A DNA stretch of 40,464 bases from an uncultured Prevotellaceae bacterium (GCA_946185285.1 CAMHIS010000018.1:1-40464), one strand, 5' to 3'. Counted from the first letter of the stretch, positions 13,916 through 23,608 are shown. The notes: generated by a model from the letters alone, not told the origin. Made by a program: numbers and translations.

Positions 13916-16900
13916 TTAATGATTAACATTAAAAAAATGATGATTAATTGTATTATCAGGCTCTTTTATAAATTCAAAGTTCCCCTTTTTTCCTTTATAC
14001 CAACCAGGTATTTCCAATTTCATTCGTTTTATCCCATCACCACCAGTGATAGTACGAATTGTTCCATATTTTTCAAATGCCTCAACACTTCTCGGAAAAG
14101 TATGATAATCGGGCTTAATTGCATTCATTTTTGACATAGCTTGCTCTGTATACGTTGTTCCCTCAAAAAAAGAACGCGAATCGGGAGTTTTTATTGTCTC
14201 TGGCAACGTTAAATCTTGCGGCTGTGCATTATTTAATTCTTTAGAAGGTAAAGGTTCTATCGGCTTAATGTCAACAGAAGTGTTTGCCTTTAACTTCCCA
14301 CTAAAGAAATTTCTACCTCCGAGTTCATTGCCAATTCCAGTAATGATACCAGAAGAGAGACCAGCAAACAAAACTCCCTTGGCGTATTCCCAACCTGTCA
14401 TTAGAGGATCGCCAAAATACATGTGATTGGCTAAATTTTGTGTAGGTAAAGAATATGCTGCACTTATTGCTCCTACAAGGAATGAACCAGCAAAGCTTCC
14501 TGCTGCAGTCCCCAATGCTGCAATAGCGGCACTTGCCGTTACTGTCCCTACTGCTCCTGCTGCAGCCCCTATTCCGAATGCGACAAAGCCATCTTCCCAT
14601 CCATGAATTTGTCCATTATAGGCTTTTATTGCGACATTTCCAATTCCGCCAATAGCAGCCCCTATTGCTATCCACCAAATTTCACCATCTGGATCATTAT
14701 ACTTAAGCGGATTATTCAAGCAATAAGAATAACGATTGAAACTCTGCGTACTGCCCGGTTCCTGCACAAAGTTGTCGGTAGAGAGGAAACGGCCCAACAG
14801 CGGGTCATAGAGACGACCGTTCATGTTGATAAGACCATATTCGGTGAGCATCTCGTGCCCAGTATATCCACGAATGAGACCAATCTGATTGCTTGTGACA
14901 GTCTGGTTGCCCCACGGATCGTAGGTAGCGGAGAACTTAACTGTACCATTAGCATCAACAACCTTGAGGATACTGCCCACCTGGTCGGTAAAGGTGAAAT
15001 AGTGGTTAAAGGCACCGTTGTCCACCCTCCGGGTGATAACATGGTCATCGGGATAATATGTCCATTTCTTCACTCCGTCCCAGTCTATACGCAAGTCAAT
15101 GCCATCAAGATAGATGATTTCATGTTCTATACTACCGTCCTCATACCGCTGTATCGAGCAGTAGCGCTCGTCGTCGGGGCCGTAGAGGAAATCCATGCTT
15201 CTACCAGTATCAAAGTCATGGATACGGCTGATTTTCCCAAAAGCATTGTACTCTGTGTCCAAACGCGACAGAGCCATAAGCCGGTCGGTGTTTTCTATAC
15301 TTGCCACGGCATGGGGCTTGGCGCTGGCGTATGTATAGTGCCCTATACCTGTCTTGTATGTCAGGTTACCGTTGTCGGCATAGCTGTATGTTTGATTTCC
15401 TGCACTTGTAAGACGATCGAGGTCGTCGTATGTAAACTCCTCTTCAGCTCCAAGTGTACTCTCCCGCGAGAGCAGGTTGCCGGTTGCGGAGTCATAGGTA
15501 AACTCCAGATCGGCCAGGGTGGTGTTGCCGTTCATTAGAAACAGTTCGGTAAGTCGCCCATCCATATCGAGGAAAGACCCGCTGCTAAGTTGTCCTGCAT
15601 GTCCGACGACGGTTCCTATACCATCAAATTCATCGAGCCTCCAGACCGTCGTCCCGTTTGCTGTGGTCTGTATTTTGTTGCCGTAGCTGTCGTAGGTGTA
15701 GGTAACGCTGAGTCCACCTGGGTAACTGACGGTCTGTAACAATCCGTTGGTACCGTAGGTGTAGCCATACTGCAAAGACTGGTTCAAGAGAGTGCCAGTA
15801 AGCGTGTATGTCTTTGTGGAAAGACGGTCAAGGGCATCGTAAGTATAGCTGACTGATGCCCCGCCAGCCGACTCGCTTGTGAGCAATCCTGCCGTGGCTC
15901 CTGTATAAGAATAGGTGTAGGCAGCGTGTGGTTGATTGTTGATGGACGTAGCTGTAAGGTTGCCGAAGCCGTCGTAGGTAAAGGCCGTCTCGTTGCCGCG
16001 TGCGTCGGTCTGCGAGATGACGCGCCCTAAGGCATCATGCTCGTAGGTCATCGTCCCTGCGTCAGGATCTGTCAGAGAGTGGCGGTTTCCCCGGTCATCA
16101 TAGCCAATGGTGACGGTTGCTCCGTGGGCGGTGACGGTGAGCGGCTGTCCGTCGGCATTGTTATTGTAGGTAACAGTGCCGGAGGGGTCTGATGATGTAA
16201 GCAGGTTGCCACGTGGGTCGTAGGTCTTGGTATAGCTGCGCCCAGCTCCGTCGGTGGCGGTGACGGTACGGTTGCCGTAGGTATAGGACGTGCTGCGCCC
16301 GTCGGAATAGTGCTGCTGCAGAACCCGGTTACGACTATCATACGAAGTCTGCTCAAACGTAGTCATATAACCTACCGTTGACTCGTCATTAGTAAGCCTT
16401 CCACGGTTGTCGTATTGCCAGGTATGACTGGCTCCCACGTCAAGCACTGTGAGTGATTCCTCGTATGTCTTACGTCCGCTACGATCGTACCATGTCTTGA
16501 CCCACGGCGTGGCGGTTCCGCGTTCCAATAGCCAGTAGCAGCGGTTGCTGCTATTGCCCCATCCGCGTGAATATACAGAAACCTGCCCTGTTGGTTGCAC
16601 AGTCCGTGTACGGAATCCCCAGTCGTCATAATAATGACGGGTAGTCAGTGGGTTGTTACCAATGGAACGCACTGTCTCGGTTACTGGATTACCCCACGAG
16701 TCGTAGGTCGCAGAACTGACGAGACTATGACCGCCGGCTGTCTCGGTGACGTTGATGACAAATCGCTTCGTCATGTCGTATGTGTAATTCTTCGTGTTAG
16801 TTGCCACACCGCTGCCGCTGACAGTTTCTGATGTCAGATTGCCGCAATTGTCGTAGGTGTAGGTACGGGTCAGAGGCTTTGTAGAATTGTAGTTGGTGGT

Positions 16901-19900
16901 AACAAGTGTGTTCTGGCCGATCGCATTGTATTCGTAATACGTCTCTGTTGTCAGTTCGTCGGTGGTTTGTGAGCCTCTTTTTTCTTCAATACTATTTGGC
17001 CTCCAAACACCACCATAACATAAATAGTTATTATAGTTGTGCGTAAGGTAGCCTGTATCATTCCAATATTCATATTTGTGTTTCAAATATCCATATTGTT
17101 GGTCATAATCTGTCACAACTGTGGAAACATTTCCATCCATGTCAGTTAAAAAGGTTGAAACAGGCCGATTAAACCACGCTTTTTGAGAATATGGTTTAGA
17201 AGAAGAAAACTGTGTAACGGTCTGCGAGGAGTCGTTGCCCATGATCTGCCTCGTATAAGAACGATCTGGTACCAAGCTCTCACAGTTCCATTTGCCTACT
17301 CCAGACTTTGTGGCAGTGCCTTGAGTGGTGTCGGTGGCTTCAGTATATGACAACCCCAATATACCCTTACCCTTCAGATGGGCTTTCAGGCCACCGTACT
17401 TGTAGCTTATTGTTTGCTGTCCTGCAGCGCCGTCATCAGTAGTTGTCAGCGACACAGCGTGTAGAAGTGGCGGACAGGGGACGATGGCAGAGTCGGGGGT
17501 CTCGGTCTGGGTAGAGGAAGAGTAAATGCTTTTGTCAGTCATCGGCTTGTAAGTGATGCTGGTTGTTGCACCGTAACCATTTGTGACAGTCTTCAGTTTG
17601 CCAGCAGCCACGCCGTAAGCCGTATTGGGATATACATGCCATGTGGGGTCTACGTCGGCGTTGTTGCCGTTATAGCAGTCATAGCCTTTGTTAGCCAGTT
17701 CCGGCAAGCCATCACCGTTGAAGTCGCCGAGGACATAGTACTGTAAGGAAGCATCTGATTCGCGGACGGATGTTGACGACTTGATTTGCTGAAGCGACTC
17801 GCCTGTAGAACGCAGCCAGTAAGTGTAGACTTTATCAGGTATATAGATTCCAAAAGGATGAATGTACATCTGTTTGCATATAACAACATCCGACTTACCG
17901 TCGCCATCCATGTCGTAAACATAACAACCAAGTAGGTTGTCGTCTTTAGTAGTGGCTGATTGCTCGTATGCGTTAATGGTGCAAGCTGTCTTATGGGTGA
18001 AGGTGCCATCACCTTTACCCAGTTCTAAATACCATGTACTATTGTCTACCACGTTGACGAGAAAGTCTGTGATGCCATCACCGTTGAAGTCACCTGGATA
18101 TGTTTTTGCTGGACTGATACCATAAGGCAGCTGGCTGGTTGTCTGGCTGGGCGTACACGTAGATGTATGACTGTCGAGCCAGGTTCCGTCGTTCCAGAAA
18201 ATGGTGTAACCGTATGAGTGGAAAACTACGATGTCGGCCAGGCCGTCAAGGTTCATGTCCGCGACATACATGTCTTTCGGCTCATAGGCTAATGTGAAGC
18301 GGAATGGACGTCGGAAAACATTGCTCAGCGACTCTGCCCCCATGACAGCCCCAACATAACAACCTGACGACTGATAGTTCTCAATGATAACAACCTCGCA
18401 TTTGCCGTCATTGTCAAAATCACCTATCCCATACCAATATTTGTCATTGTCAGTTGTCTCCTTGTCATATTTGAACCCTGCCTTATATCCGCAATCCCCA
18501 TAAAACCTAAAGCCTATATAATTAGCCTCGTATGTCCTGCACCGTTCGGGAATAACCATTTCGTTAATACCATCTCCATCAACGTCAGCTGCTGAGGGAG
18601 TGTAATACTGATGGTAGAAGTCACTGTCGAATGCATAGTCATCACCACGCGGCAGTTCTGAACCAGCAAAGAAACCTATGCTGCCATTACTGTTGCGATA
18701 GGCTGTATGCACTCGATAAAAATGATAATTATAGCTACTACCCAAATAGTGGTTGACATATCCTTTTTCAAAAATATCGGTCAATCCGTCGCCGTTCAAG
18801 TCACCACAGGAGTAATAGCTTTTCTCATGGTCTATGGTTCCTTGTAAAGCCGTAGTGGAGACGGGCAGTGACTGCTGTTGTATAGTCTGGGCAGGCAATC
18901 CTTGCCAAACAAGTATATCAGGTTTTAATGTCTCACTATTTTCGCTATCGTCGTTGGCCACACTGACAGAGGTCAGACGAGAGTATTTAGTATTATTGTC
19001 GTCGGCTGTCGTACTATAGCTGAATCTATAATGTCTGTAAACGCTACTTCCTGTCTTTGTTGTGACGGACTTGAGACGAAGCCTGATACAGCCTTGAACA
19101 CCCTCTAACGAAAAAGGTATGGAGTCAACTGTGCGATTCTCGTAGGCGAATTCAATAGTGTTTGTCACACCGTTGTAGTTGTGGCTGTTTCGACCGTAAG
19201 TGATGGTCTCTGGGTAATGGTAGTATTCGTCGAATTTGTAGTAGAAAAGCATGAAGTTGCCTATGCTGTTCTCCATCCGGGTGATGTACCAGGCGTTGAC
19301 TTTGCTAAACCCCGAATGGTTGTAACTTTGCTGACCCAGGACGTGCCCATACTCATACCTCACACCGTCTCTGTCCTGCGCACTGAACCATGTGTTTTTC
19401 TGCGATATACTCGTCTGATTGTGAAGAACTATGCGGAAGAAGGGGTCGTTCTCTAAGCAGAAGACTGACGAGTCGCTTCCAGCGATATGTTCCCTTAGCA
19501 CCAGTCGCTGTCCGTCAAGGTAGAAGGCATCATCCATGCCGTGGGTGATGCCGCCAGCCTTGCCGTCATGGTATACAGTACGAGGACCGCGAGTAATAAC
19601 GGAAATCCCTGAGATGTTGCATCCATAGCCCACTATACCATTACCAGACTGACTGTTGTAGACGATGGCCACGTTGGGCTGCATCCCCGGCAGTCCCTGC
19701 GGGGCTTCAATGCCGATGTTGTATGTGGCTCCTCCGAGTGGCGACACTGCGAATTGGCTCTGAACAGCCCCGACTGGTTCTGGCGACGTGGACGCTGTGT
19801 CGGGTAGTTCGGAATAGCCGAACTCATTGTTACTGGTCTGTGCCACAGCTTCAGCCAAAGAAAGGGTGACTATCGTGGCTGTCAGCAAAAATCTATAGAC

Positions 19901-19930
19901 TGACGTTATCTGAATGAAGCATTTTCTCAT
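13916..19930 (-). CDS. SpvB / FG-GAP / RHS polymorphic toxin
   Basis: A 2004-residue secreted toxin. A signal-anchor or signal peptide (about 1-31) is followed by a SpvB-type domain (about 50-150, GGATYNIGIEAPQG ... GYGCNISGISVITRGPR). Seven FG-GAP/VCBS calcium-binding repeats come next (about 370-740: DLNGDGLTD, DVDGDGINE, DFDNDGKCE, DMNLDGLAD, DFNGDGITD, DMDGDGKSD, DFNGDGLPE), then a TcC/RHS shell with many YD repeats (about 860-1640). The RHS core (about 1690-1747) ends in LGRFLSTDNF ... DPDGE. After it come a glycine-rich hydrophobic segment (about 1748-1830) and a ~90-residue toxin tip with DYH (His1943), GGDGIKRMKLEIPG and INHHFF. The tip matches an unnamed C-terminal domain I have seen on RHS proteins and is probably a nuclease, as inference. 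Base composition changes from GC-rich to AT-rich right after the core. Confidence 0.9.
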   Translation of the reverse strand: MRKCFIQITSVYRFLLTATIVTLSLAEAVAQTSNNEFGYSELPDTASTSPEPVGAVQSQFAVSPLGGATYNIGIEAPQGLPGMQPNVAIVYNSQSGNGIVGYGCNISGISVITRGPRTVYHDGKAGGITHGMDDAFYLDGQRLVLREHIAGSDSSVFCLENDPFFRIVLHNQTSISQKNTWFSAQDRDGVRYEYGHVLGQQSYNHSGFSKVNAWYITRMENSIGNFMLFYYKFDEYYHYPETITYGRNSHNYNGVTNTIEFAYENRTVDSIPFSLEGVQGCIRLRLKSVTTKTGSSVYRHYRFSYSTTADDNNTKYSRLTSVSVANDDSENSETLKPDILVWQGLPAQTIQQQSLPVSTTALQGTIDHEKSYYSCGDLNGDGLTDIFEKGYVNHYLGSSYNYHFYRVHTAYRNSNGSIGFFAGSELPRGDDYAFDSDFYHQYYTPSAADVDGDGINEMVIPERCRTYEANYIGFRFYGDCGYKAGFKYDKETTDNDKYWYGIGDFDNDGKCEVVIIENYQSSGCYVGAVMGAESLSNVFRRPFRFTLAYEPKDMYVADMNLDGLADIVVFHSYGYTIFWNDGTWLDSHTSTCTPSQTTSQLPYGISPAKTYPGDFNGDGITDFLVNVVDNSTWYLELGKGDGTFTHKTACTINAYEQSATTKDDNLLGCYVYDMDGDGKSDVVICKQMYIHPFGIYIPDKVYTYWLRSTGESLQQIKSSTSVRESDASLQYYVLGDFNGDGLPELANKGYDCYNGNNADVDPTWHVYPNTAYGVAAGKLKTVTNGYGATTSITYKPMTDKSIYSSSTQTETPDSAIVPCPPLLHAVSLTTTDDGAAGQQTISYKYGGLKAHLKGKGILGLSYTEATDTTQGTATKSGVGKWNCESLVPDRSYTRQIMGNDSSQTVTQFSSSKPYSQKAWFNRPVSTFLTDMDGNVSTVVTDYDQQYGYLKHKYEYWNDTGYLTHNYNNYLCYGGVWRPNSIEEKRGSQTTDELTTETYYEYNAIGQNTLVTTNYNSTKPLTRTYTYDNCGNLTSETVSGSGVATNTKNYTYDMTKRFVINVTETAGGHSLVSSATYDSWGNPVTETVRSIGNNPLTTRHYYDDWGFRTRTVQPTGQVSVYSRGWGNSSNRCYWLLERGTATPWVKTWYDRSGRKTYEESLTVLDVGASHTWQYDNRGRLTNDESTVGYMTTFEQTSYDSRNRVLQQHYSDGRSTSYTYGNRTVTATDGAGRSYTKTYDPRGNLLTSSDPSGTVTYNNNADGQPLTVTAHGATVTIGYDDRGNRHSLTDPDAGTMTYEHDALGRVISQTDARGNETAFTYDGFGNLTATSINNQPHAAYTYSYTGATAGLLTSESAGGASVSYTYDALDRLSTKTYTLTGTLLNQSLQYGYTYGTNGLLQTVSYPGGLSVTYTYDSYGNKIQTTANGTTVWRLDEFDGIGTVVGHAGQLSSGSFLDMDGRLTELFLMNGNTTLADLEFTYDSATGNLLSRESTLGAEEEFTYDDLDRLTSAGNQTYSYADNGNLTYKTGIGHYTYASAKPHAVASIENTDRLMALSRLDTEYNAFGKISRIHDFDTGRSMDFLYGPDDERYCSIQRYEDGSIEHEIIYLDGIDLRIDWDGVKKWTYYPDDHVITRRVDNGAFNHYFTFTDQVGSILKVVDANGTVKFSATYDPWGNQTVTSNQIGLIRGYTGHEMLTEYGLINMNGRLYDPLLGRFLSTDNFVQEPGSTQSFNRYSYCLNNPLKYNDPDGEIWWIAIGAAIGGIGNVAIKAYNGQIHGWEDGFVAFGIGAAAGAVGTVTASAAIAALGTAAGSFAGSFLVGAISAAYSLPTQNLANHMYFGDPLMTGWEYAKGVLFAGLSSGIITGIGNELGGRNFFSGKLKANTSVDIKPIEPLPSKELNNAQPQDLTLPETIKTPDSRSFFEGTTYTEQAMSKMNAIKPDYHTFPRSVEAFEKYGTIRTITGGDGIKRMKLEIPGWYKGKKGNFEFIKEPDNTINHHFFNVNH

Positions 19931-19950
19931 GGGAATATCTTTATGTCTGG

Positions 19951-20295
19951 TTAGTACTTTTTCTCGCGTCTTATTCTGTTACCCGATGCGTCATAAGTGA
20001 AGTTGATGGCGTACTGTAATCCACCATTCAACAACAGAGAACCGCCACTATTCACCTCAAAGTCTTGAGGGATCAGTACGCCCTGAGGGCCATTGAGCGT
20101 TAATTGACCAGTATTTGTCACCGTGACACTCTGTGATGTCAGAACAGTACGACCTTGCACGGTGACCTCCGTCGTTACCGTTTGGTTGTTAAAGGTATCG
20201 ACGCTGTCTCTATTCTCTTCTGCCCAGCTACAGAATGTAATGGATGTTACTACAGCAAGAAGCAGTGTACGACGTTTTAATTGTCCAGTATACAT
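19951..20295 (-). CDS. small secreted protein with a lone C-terminal YD motif
   Basis: A 114-residue protein with a short basic start, a hydrophobic stretch (TLLLAVVTSITFCSWA) that serves as signal peptide, a beta-rich middle (VTTEVTVQGRTVLTSQSVTVTNTGQLTL) with a turn-rich GPQGVLIPQDFEVNSGGSLLLNGGLQ segment, and a single YD-repeat-like end, FTYDASGNRIRREKKY. The ending resembles one strand of the RHS shell encoded by the next gene, 20 nt downstream. It may dock to the shell, or be the remnant of a longer RHS protein; no function is known to me. It lies 9 nt after the S74/T9SS gene and is surely co-transcribed. Confidence 0.7.
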   Translation of the reverse strand: MYTGQLKRRTLLLAVVTSITFCSWAEENRDSVDTFNNQTVTTEVTVQGRTVLTSQSVTVTNTGQLTLNGPQGVLIPQDFEVNSGGSLLLNGGLQYAINFTYDASGNRIRREKKY

Positions 20296-20304
20296 AATTA
20301 AATT

Positions 20305-21489
20305 TTATTTGGTGATAATCATCCTTTTGGTGTCTATCTCGCGGCCATTGACAACGAGTGAATAGAGGAAGAGGCCTTCGCCGAGTTCATAACCACCAAT
20401 GGTGACGCTCGACATTCCTTGTGAGACAGGCAGTTTACGGAGCATCTTACCGCTTAGGTCGAATATGCAGATGGCAGCATTCTTTGCGTCATCGGCCAGT
20501 CGAAAGCGGATAGTGGTCTGTTCCCTGAAGGGGTTGGGCGTGTTTTGGTAGAGAATATTACCATTCGTCGCAGTAGAATAGTTCTCCTGACCGTCGTCTG
20601 ATATTGAACGTGTCTGACGGGCATTGCTACCATCCTTCACATCGTCCAGTTCCTGTTTCAACTCCTGGATACTGCGAATAAGGATGGGCACCAGCTCGAC
20701 ATAACAGACGCCAAGCTTACCGTCCTGGGATTCACGCACAAGGTCAGGGTATATCTTCTGAAGTTCCTGGGCAGAGAGACCATAGTGTTTTTGCTCGGCC
20801 ATGCGCTGTATCTCCTGCTTGGCCAGCTCCTCTGCTTTAGCAGCTGATTCTTTGTCTTCATAGAGGCTCAGTTCATCTTCTGTCTTGGGTGTATATGCCT
20901 TTGGCTTATAATTGTATTTGATGACGTTCATCTGCATCAGGTTGTCCAAGGAGTTTTCTTCTTCGCGGATGGATACGATGTTCTCTTTCAGATTGATGTC
21001 TGACGGAGTGATTAACTCATCTGCATAGATACTGCCATCGACATAGGTCATGCCTTCAAAATATCCGGCGTAAGTACCACTAAGGGTACTACCGTAAATA
21101 GAGCCATAGGCCCCCGTTGTTCCATAAACGCCGGCTCCTAACACTCCGGAGGTAATCCCGCCAATGACACCGTATAGTTTTCCGCTTGTTCCACTCCCCC
21201 CGTAGCCCATAACACCAATGGTTTGGGCTTGGTGTGTTGTGGCAGAACGGGCTGCTCCGTAGATACCAATGTTTCTTGTTGAGGATGCAGTAGTTGTACG
21301 TATCATGGAGTTGACTCCGGTCTTTCCTATGGTGTAAATATTGCTGTTGTTTCCCACAGACAATGTTGCATTACTGAAAGAGGTCGTTCTACCAACGCAA
21401 GTAGTACCGTCAGTGTTGACTTTCAACTGAGCGAAGGCAACCAATGGCGCAACTAATAGCACACACGAAATAATAGCTTTTTTCATCAT
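20305..21489 (-). CDS. tail-fibre-like protein with S74 chaperone domain and T9SS sorting domain
   Basis: A 394-residue exported protein combining phage-like and T9SS-like parts. After a signal peptide (to about residue 20) comes a Gly/Ser/Thr-rich beta-repeat region (about 22-155) like the shaft of a trimeric tail fibre. It is followed by a Peptidase_S74-type intramolecular chaperone (about 161-275): TPSDINLKENI with Ser163, Asp164 and Lys168, and HYGLSAQELQKIYPDLV. S74 domains trimerise fibres and cut themselves off before the serine. A short coiled coil follows (ELVPILIRSIQELKQELDDVKD), then a type-A T9SS C-terminal sorting domain (about 312-394: YQNTPNPFREQTTIRFRL ... GEGLFLYSLVVNGREIDTKRMI). 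If S74 cleaves, the sorting domain would stay on the chaperone part, which is odd. Its place in the toxin operon suggests a surface anchor or delivery fibre. Confidence 0.85.
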   Translation of the reverse strand: MMKKAIISCVLLVAPLVAFAQLKVNTDGTTCVGRTTSFSNATLSVGNNSNIYTIGKTGVNSMIRTTTASSTRNIGIYGAARSATTHQAQTIGVMGYGGSGTSGKLYGVIGGITSGVLGAGVYGTTGAYGSIYGSTLSGTYAGYFEGMTYVDGSIYADELITPSDINLKENIVSIREEENSLDNLMQMNVIKYNYKPKAYTPKTEDELSLYEDKESAAKAEELAKQEIQRMAEQKHYGLSAQELQKIYPDLVRESQDGKLGVCYVELVPILIRSIQELKQELDDVKDGSNARQTRSISDDGQENYSTATNGNILYQNTPNPFREQTTIRFRLADDAKNAAICIFDLSGKMLRKLPVSQGMSSVTIGGYELGEGLFLYSLVVNGREIDTKRMIITK

Positions 21490-21516
21490 AATATCTGATT
21501 GTTTTAGAATTGTAAG

Positions 21517-21544
21517 GTGGGGGCAGCCAAAGGCCGCACCCCAC
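21517..21544 (-). promoter_or_regulatory. strong hairpin between the first two genes of the toxin operon
   Basis: Read leftward, GTGGGG-TGCGGCC-TTT-GGCTGC-CCCCAC folds into a GC-rich hairpin with one unpaired T and one G-T pair in the 68-nt gap between the DUF3244-like gene and the S74 gene. No U-run follows, so it may protect the 3' end of the first message after processing, or attenuate the rest of the operon. Confidence 0.6.
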
Positions 21545-21557
21545 GAGAGAGATTGTC

Positions 21558-21905
21558 TTACAGGGAGATGTACCCGTAATAATAATAGGTAGTGGTCTCG
21601 AAGCGGATTTCATAGTTGCCGGAGAGGGTAGCGGGCAGAACAACCTGGGTCGTGCCTGCGGGCAGGAACGTAGAATAGACCAGCACGTCATTCTCGTCGT
21701 AGAGAGTGAGGGTGTAGTCGCACGGGGTTGCTGACATCGTCAGGACATAACCATCCTGGTCAATGTGCCAAATGGTAACAGGGGCTTTAGGATTTCCCCC
21801 ATGTGTAGCCCCCTGAGGTTGATAGGTCATTGGCACATCATTACCTGCATAAGCAATTGCGCTTAGACAGAAGAGCATCGAAATGCAAAATAATAGTTTT
21901 TTCAT
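21558..21905 (-). CDS. DUF3244-like small secreted protein
   Basis: A 115-residue protein with a clear signal peptide (MKKLLFCISMLFCLSAIAYA) and a single beta-sandwich of the type called DUF3244 in Bacteroidetes: ...APVTIWHIDQDGYVLTMS, CDYTLTLYDENDVLVYSTFLPAGTTQVVLPATLSGNYEIRF, closing with YYYYGYISL. Such proteins are often secreted singly or fused to other surface proteins; the role is unknown. It is the first gene of the toxin operon, 68 nt before the S74 gene, directly after a consensus promoter with an operator-like inverted repeat. As first gene it is likely made in larger amount than the toxin. Confidence 0.65.
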   Translation of the reverse strand: MKKLLFCISMLFCLSAIAYAGNDVPMTYQPQGATHGGNPKAPVTIWHIDQDGYVLTMSATPCDYTLTLYDENDVLVYSTFLPAGTTQVVLPATLSGNYEIRFETTTYYYYGYISL

Positions 21906-21941
21906 AATTGTACCTTTTTTGTTGTTAATAATAAATCAGCG

Positions 21942-21984
21942 CAAAGATACGCCAATGGTCTATAACAAGCAAAAAAAGGCCATT
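21942..21984 (-). promoter_or_regulatory. promoter and operator-like repeat of the toxin operon
   Basis: Read leftward: TTTG (21973-21970), a 20-nt spacer, TATCTTTG (21949-21942), 37 nt before the DUF3244-like start codon. CAATGG (21953-21958) and CCATTG (21979-21984) are an inverted repeat straddling the -33 element; one more pair flanks a mismatch. This is where a regulator such as the adjacent HTH protein could bind, which is inference. Confidence 0.75.
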
Positions 21985-22081
21985 GAAATGTGTTGACAAA
22001 AAGCTCCTAAACAGAATTGACAGGGTATAAGCGTACCTGCCAAACAGAAGATTTTATCGATGAAATGGGCGATTTTTGATT

Positions 22082-23575
22082 TTATGACAGCGACATGATG
22101 TATTCGTCCAATTCGTCGGCTTTACCGTTCTTAGAAAAGAGCTGTTTGAAGATTCTTTCCCTAATATGCGTGACATTTGAACGGGAACACTGCAACAATC
22201 GGGCGATGTCGGAACACGAAGTCTGGATCTTGATGAGCATACAAATGTCATACTCGTTGTCTGACAGCTGGTAAGAGTCTGTCTGCAGCTTCTCATGGAA
22301 ATCAGGTATCTCTTGGCTGATGACCGTCTTCAGTTCCTTCCAGTCGCTCAAACTCGGAATCTGATAGGGATTCGCTTTCAGCAGTTGGCGGAAATGTTGG
22401 GCAATGGGACTGTCGTACAGATTCTTGTTGACGGCGTAACCGCTCAAAAGTCGGATTCTGTCTCTCAACCGTTGCTTCTCGTCGCGATAGCGGATATAGG
22501 CGATGATGAAAAGGAGAATCATTATGGCAGAGAGCGAACAGACAACAATCAGGGTGGTTTTGAATCGATTAGCCTCCAGCTCTTTCTGGTGGGCGAGACG
22601 TTCGCTATGCGTGTAGTCGTACAAGGCCTGAGCCTGAATGGTCTTCTGCATTTCCACTTCGGTATGGACGATGTTACAAAGACTATCCCTAAGGTGATTG
22701 TATTTGACGAGTGAGTCTTTATTGAAGTACTTGGTATAGAATTGCTGTAGCCCACCAAATGCCGCTATCTTAGAATCATAGTTGTCTGCAGCTCCAAGTA
22801 GTTTACGGAAATAGTATTCTGCATGGTCCTTGTCAGAAGTATCAAGGCAGAGCAACCCCTTGAACGAATAGTATATTTCCTTACCCTGCGCAATGTTTCC
22901 CCGTTCATCTATGTAGCCAGATGAGGTTTCGTACTCTTGCATATATTTTTCGGCAAGCGCGTAATTATTTTGTCGTCTGCAAATATTTGCCATAGAACAG
23001 CATAGTGCTGAGGCCAGTTGTGATGCTCCCACTCTATTATATAATGTATATGTTTCTTTCAGAATTATGAGTGCCGAGTCTTTCATGTCCTTCATGTCAT
23101 AACCTTCGGCCAACATGGCATAACAAGCTAAGTATGCCATCGTGTCTTTCGCCATCTTGGCATACCTCATGGCCCGCCGCTCCTCGCGTATCATGTTGTC
23201 GGGCAGCAGCTGGCTGTAGTAAAGCTGGGCGAGCTGGGCGTGGACGCGGCTCAGCGTGCGGTAGTCGCAGTCGGCGACGGTGGTGTCGGCGCGGTCGGCG
23301 GCGTCGTTGTAAGCAGCAACGGCCTGGGGCAGCTAGTTGCGGTCGGCGTGGGTGCGGCCCAGGATGTAGTGGGCGCGGAGCTGCTCATTACTTGTGCCGT
23401 GTCGGTCGAAGTGGTCGGCAAGCGACTGGGCCAGCGCGATGTCGCTCATCACGCTGTCGGCGCGGTTCTGCCGCTCTAACTCCTCTAACTGTTGCCGCTC
23501 CTCCCGGCTGTCGGTGCATGCGGTGAGCAGCAGGAGTGGCAGGAGCAGCAGGGCTGTGAAACGGTGGGGCGTCAT
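22082..23575 (-). pseudogene. TPR membrane HTH regulator interrupted by an amber codon
   Basis: From the ATG at 23575 one frame runs to 22082 over 497 codons with a single internal TAG at codon 81 (23335-23333). Before it are a lipoprotein-type signal (LLLTAC, Cys20) and the first tetratricopeptide helices (HYILGRTHADRN). After it the TPR array continues (about 85-320), then a transmembrane helix (TTLIVVCSLSAIMILLFIIAYI), a coiled linker and a C-terminal LuxR-like HTH (QLSDNEYDICMLI, SCSDIARLLQCSRSNVTHIRERI). AACTAGCTG would read AACCAGCTG (Asn-Gln-Leu) after one C-to-T change, so this is a nonsense mutation or a sequencing error, not a frameshift. Translation could restart at the ATG at 23194 and give a 370-residue protein lacking the export signal. 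The gene ends 176 bp before the toxin operon, of which it is the likely regulator. Confidence 0.8.
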
Positions 23576-23608
23576 CAGTGTTCCTAATCGTTATCTGTAA
23601 ATCGCGTG

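Noticed and set aside
14700..17350. Periodic DNA similarity within the RHS gene
   Set aside because: This is the protein-level YD repeat of the RHS shell, not a separate DNA repeat element.
22295..22714. 139-codon rightward frame inside the regulator gene
   Set aside because: Antisense shadow; the HTH and transmembrane segments lie on the other strand.
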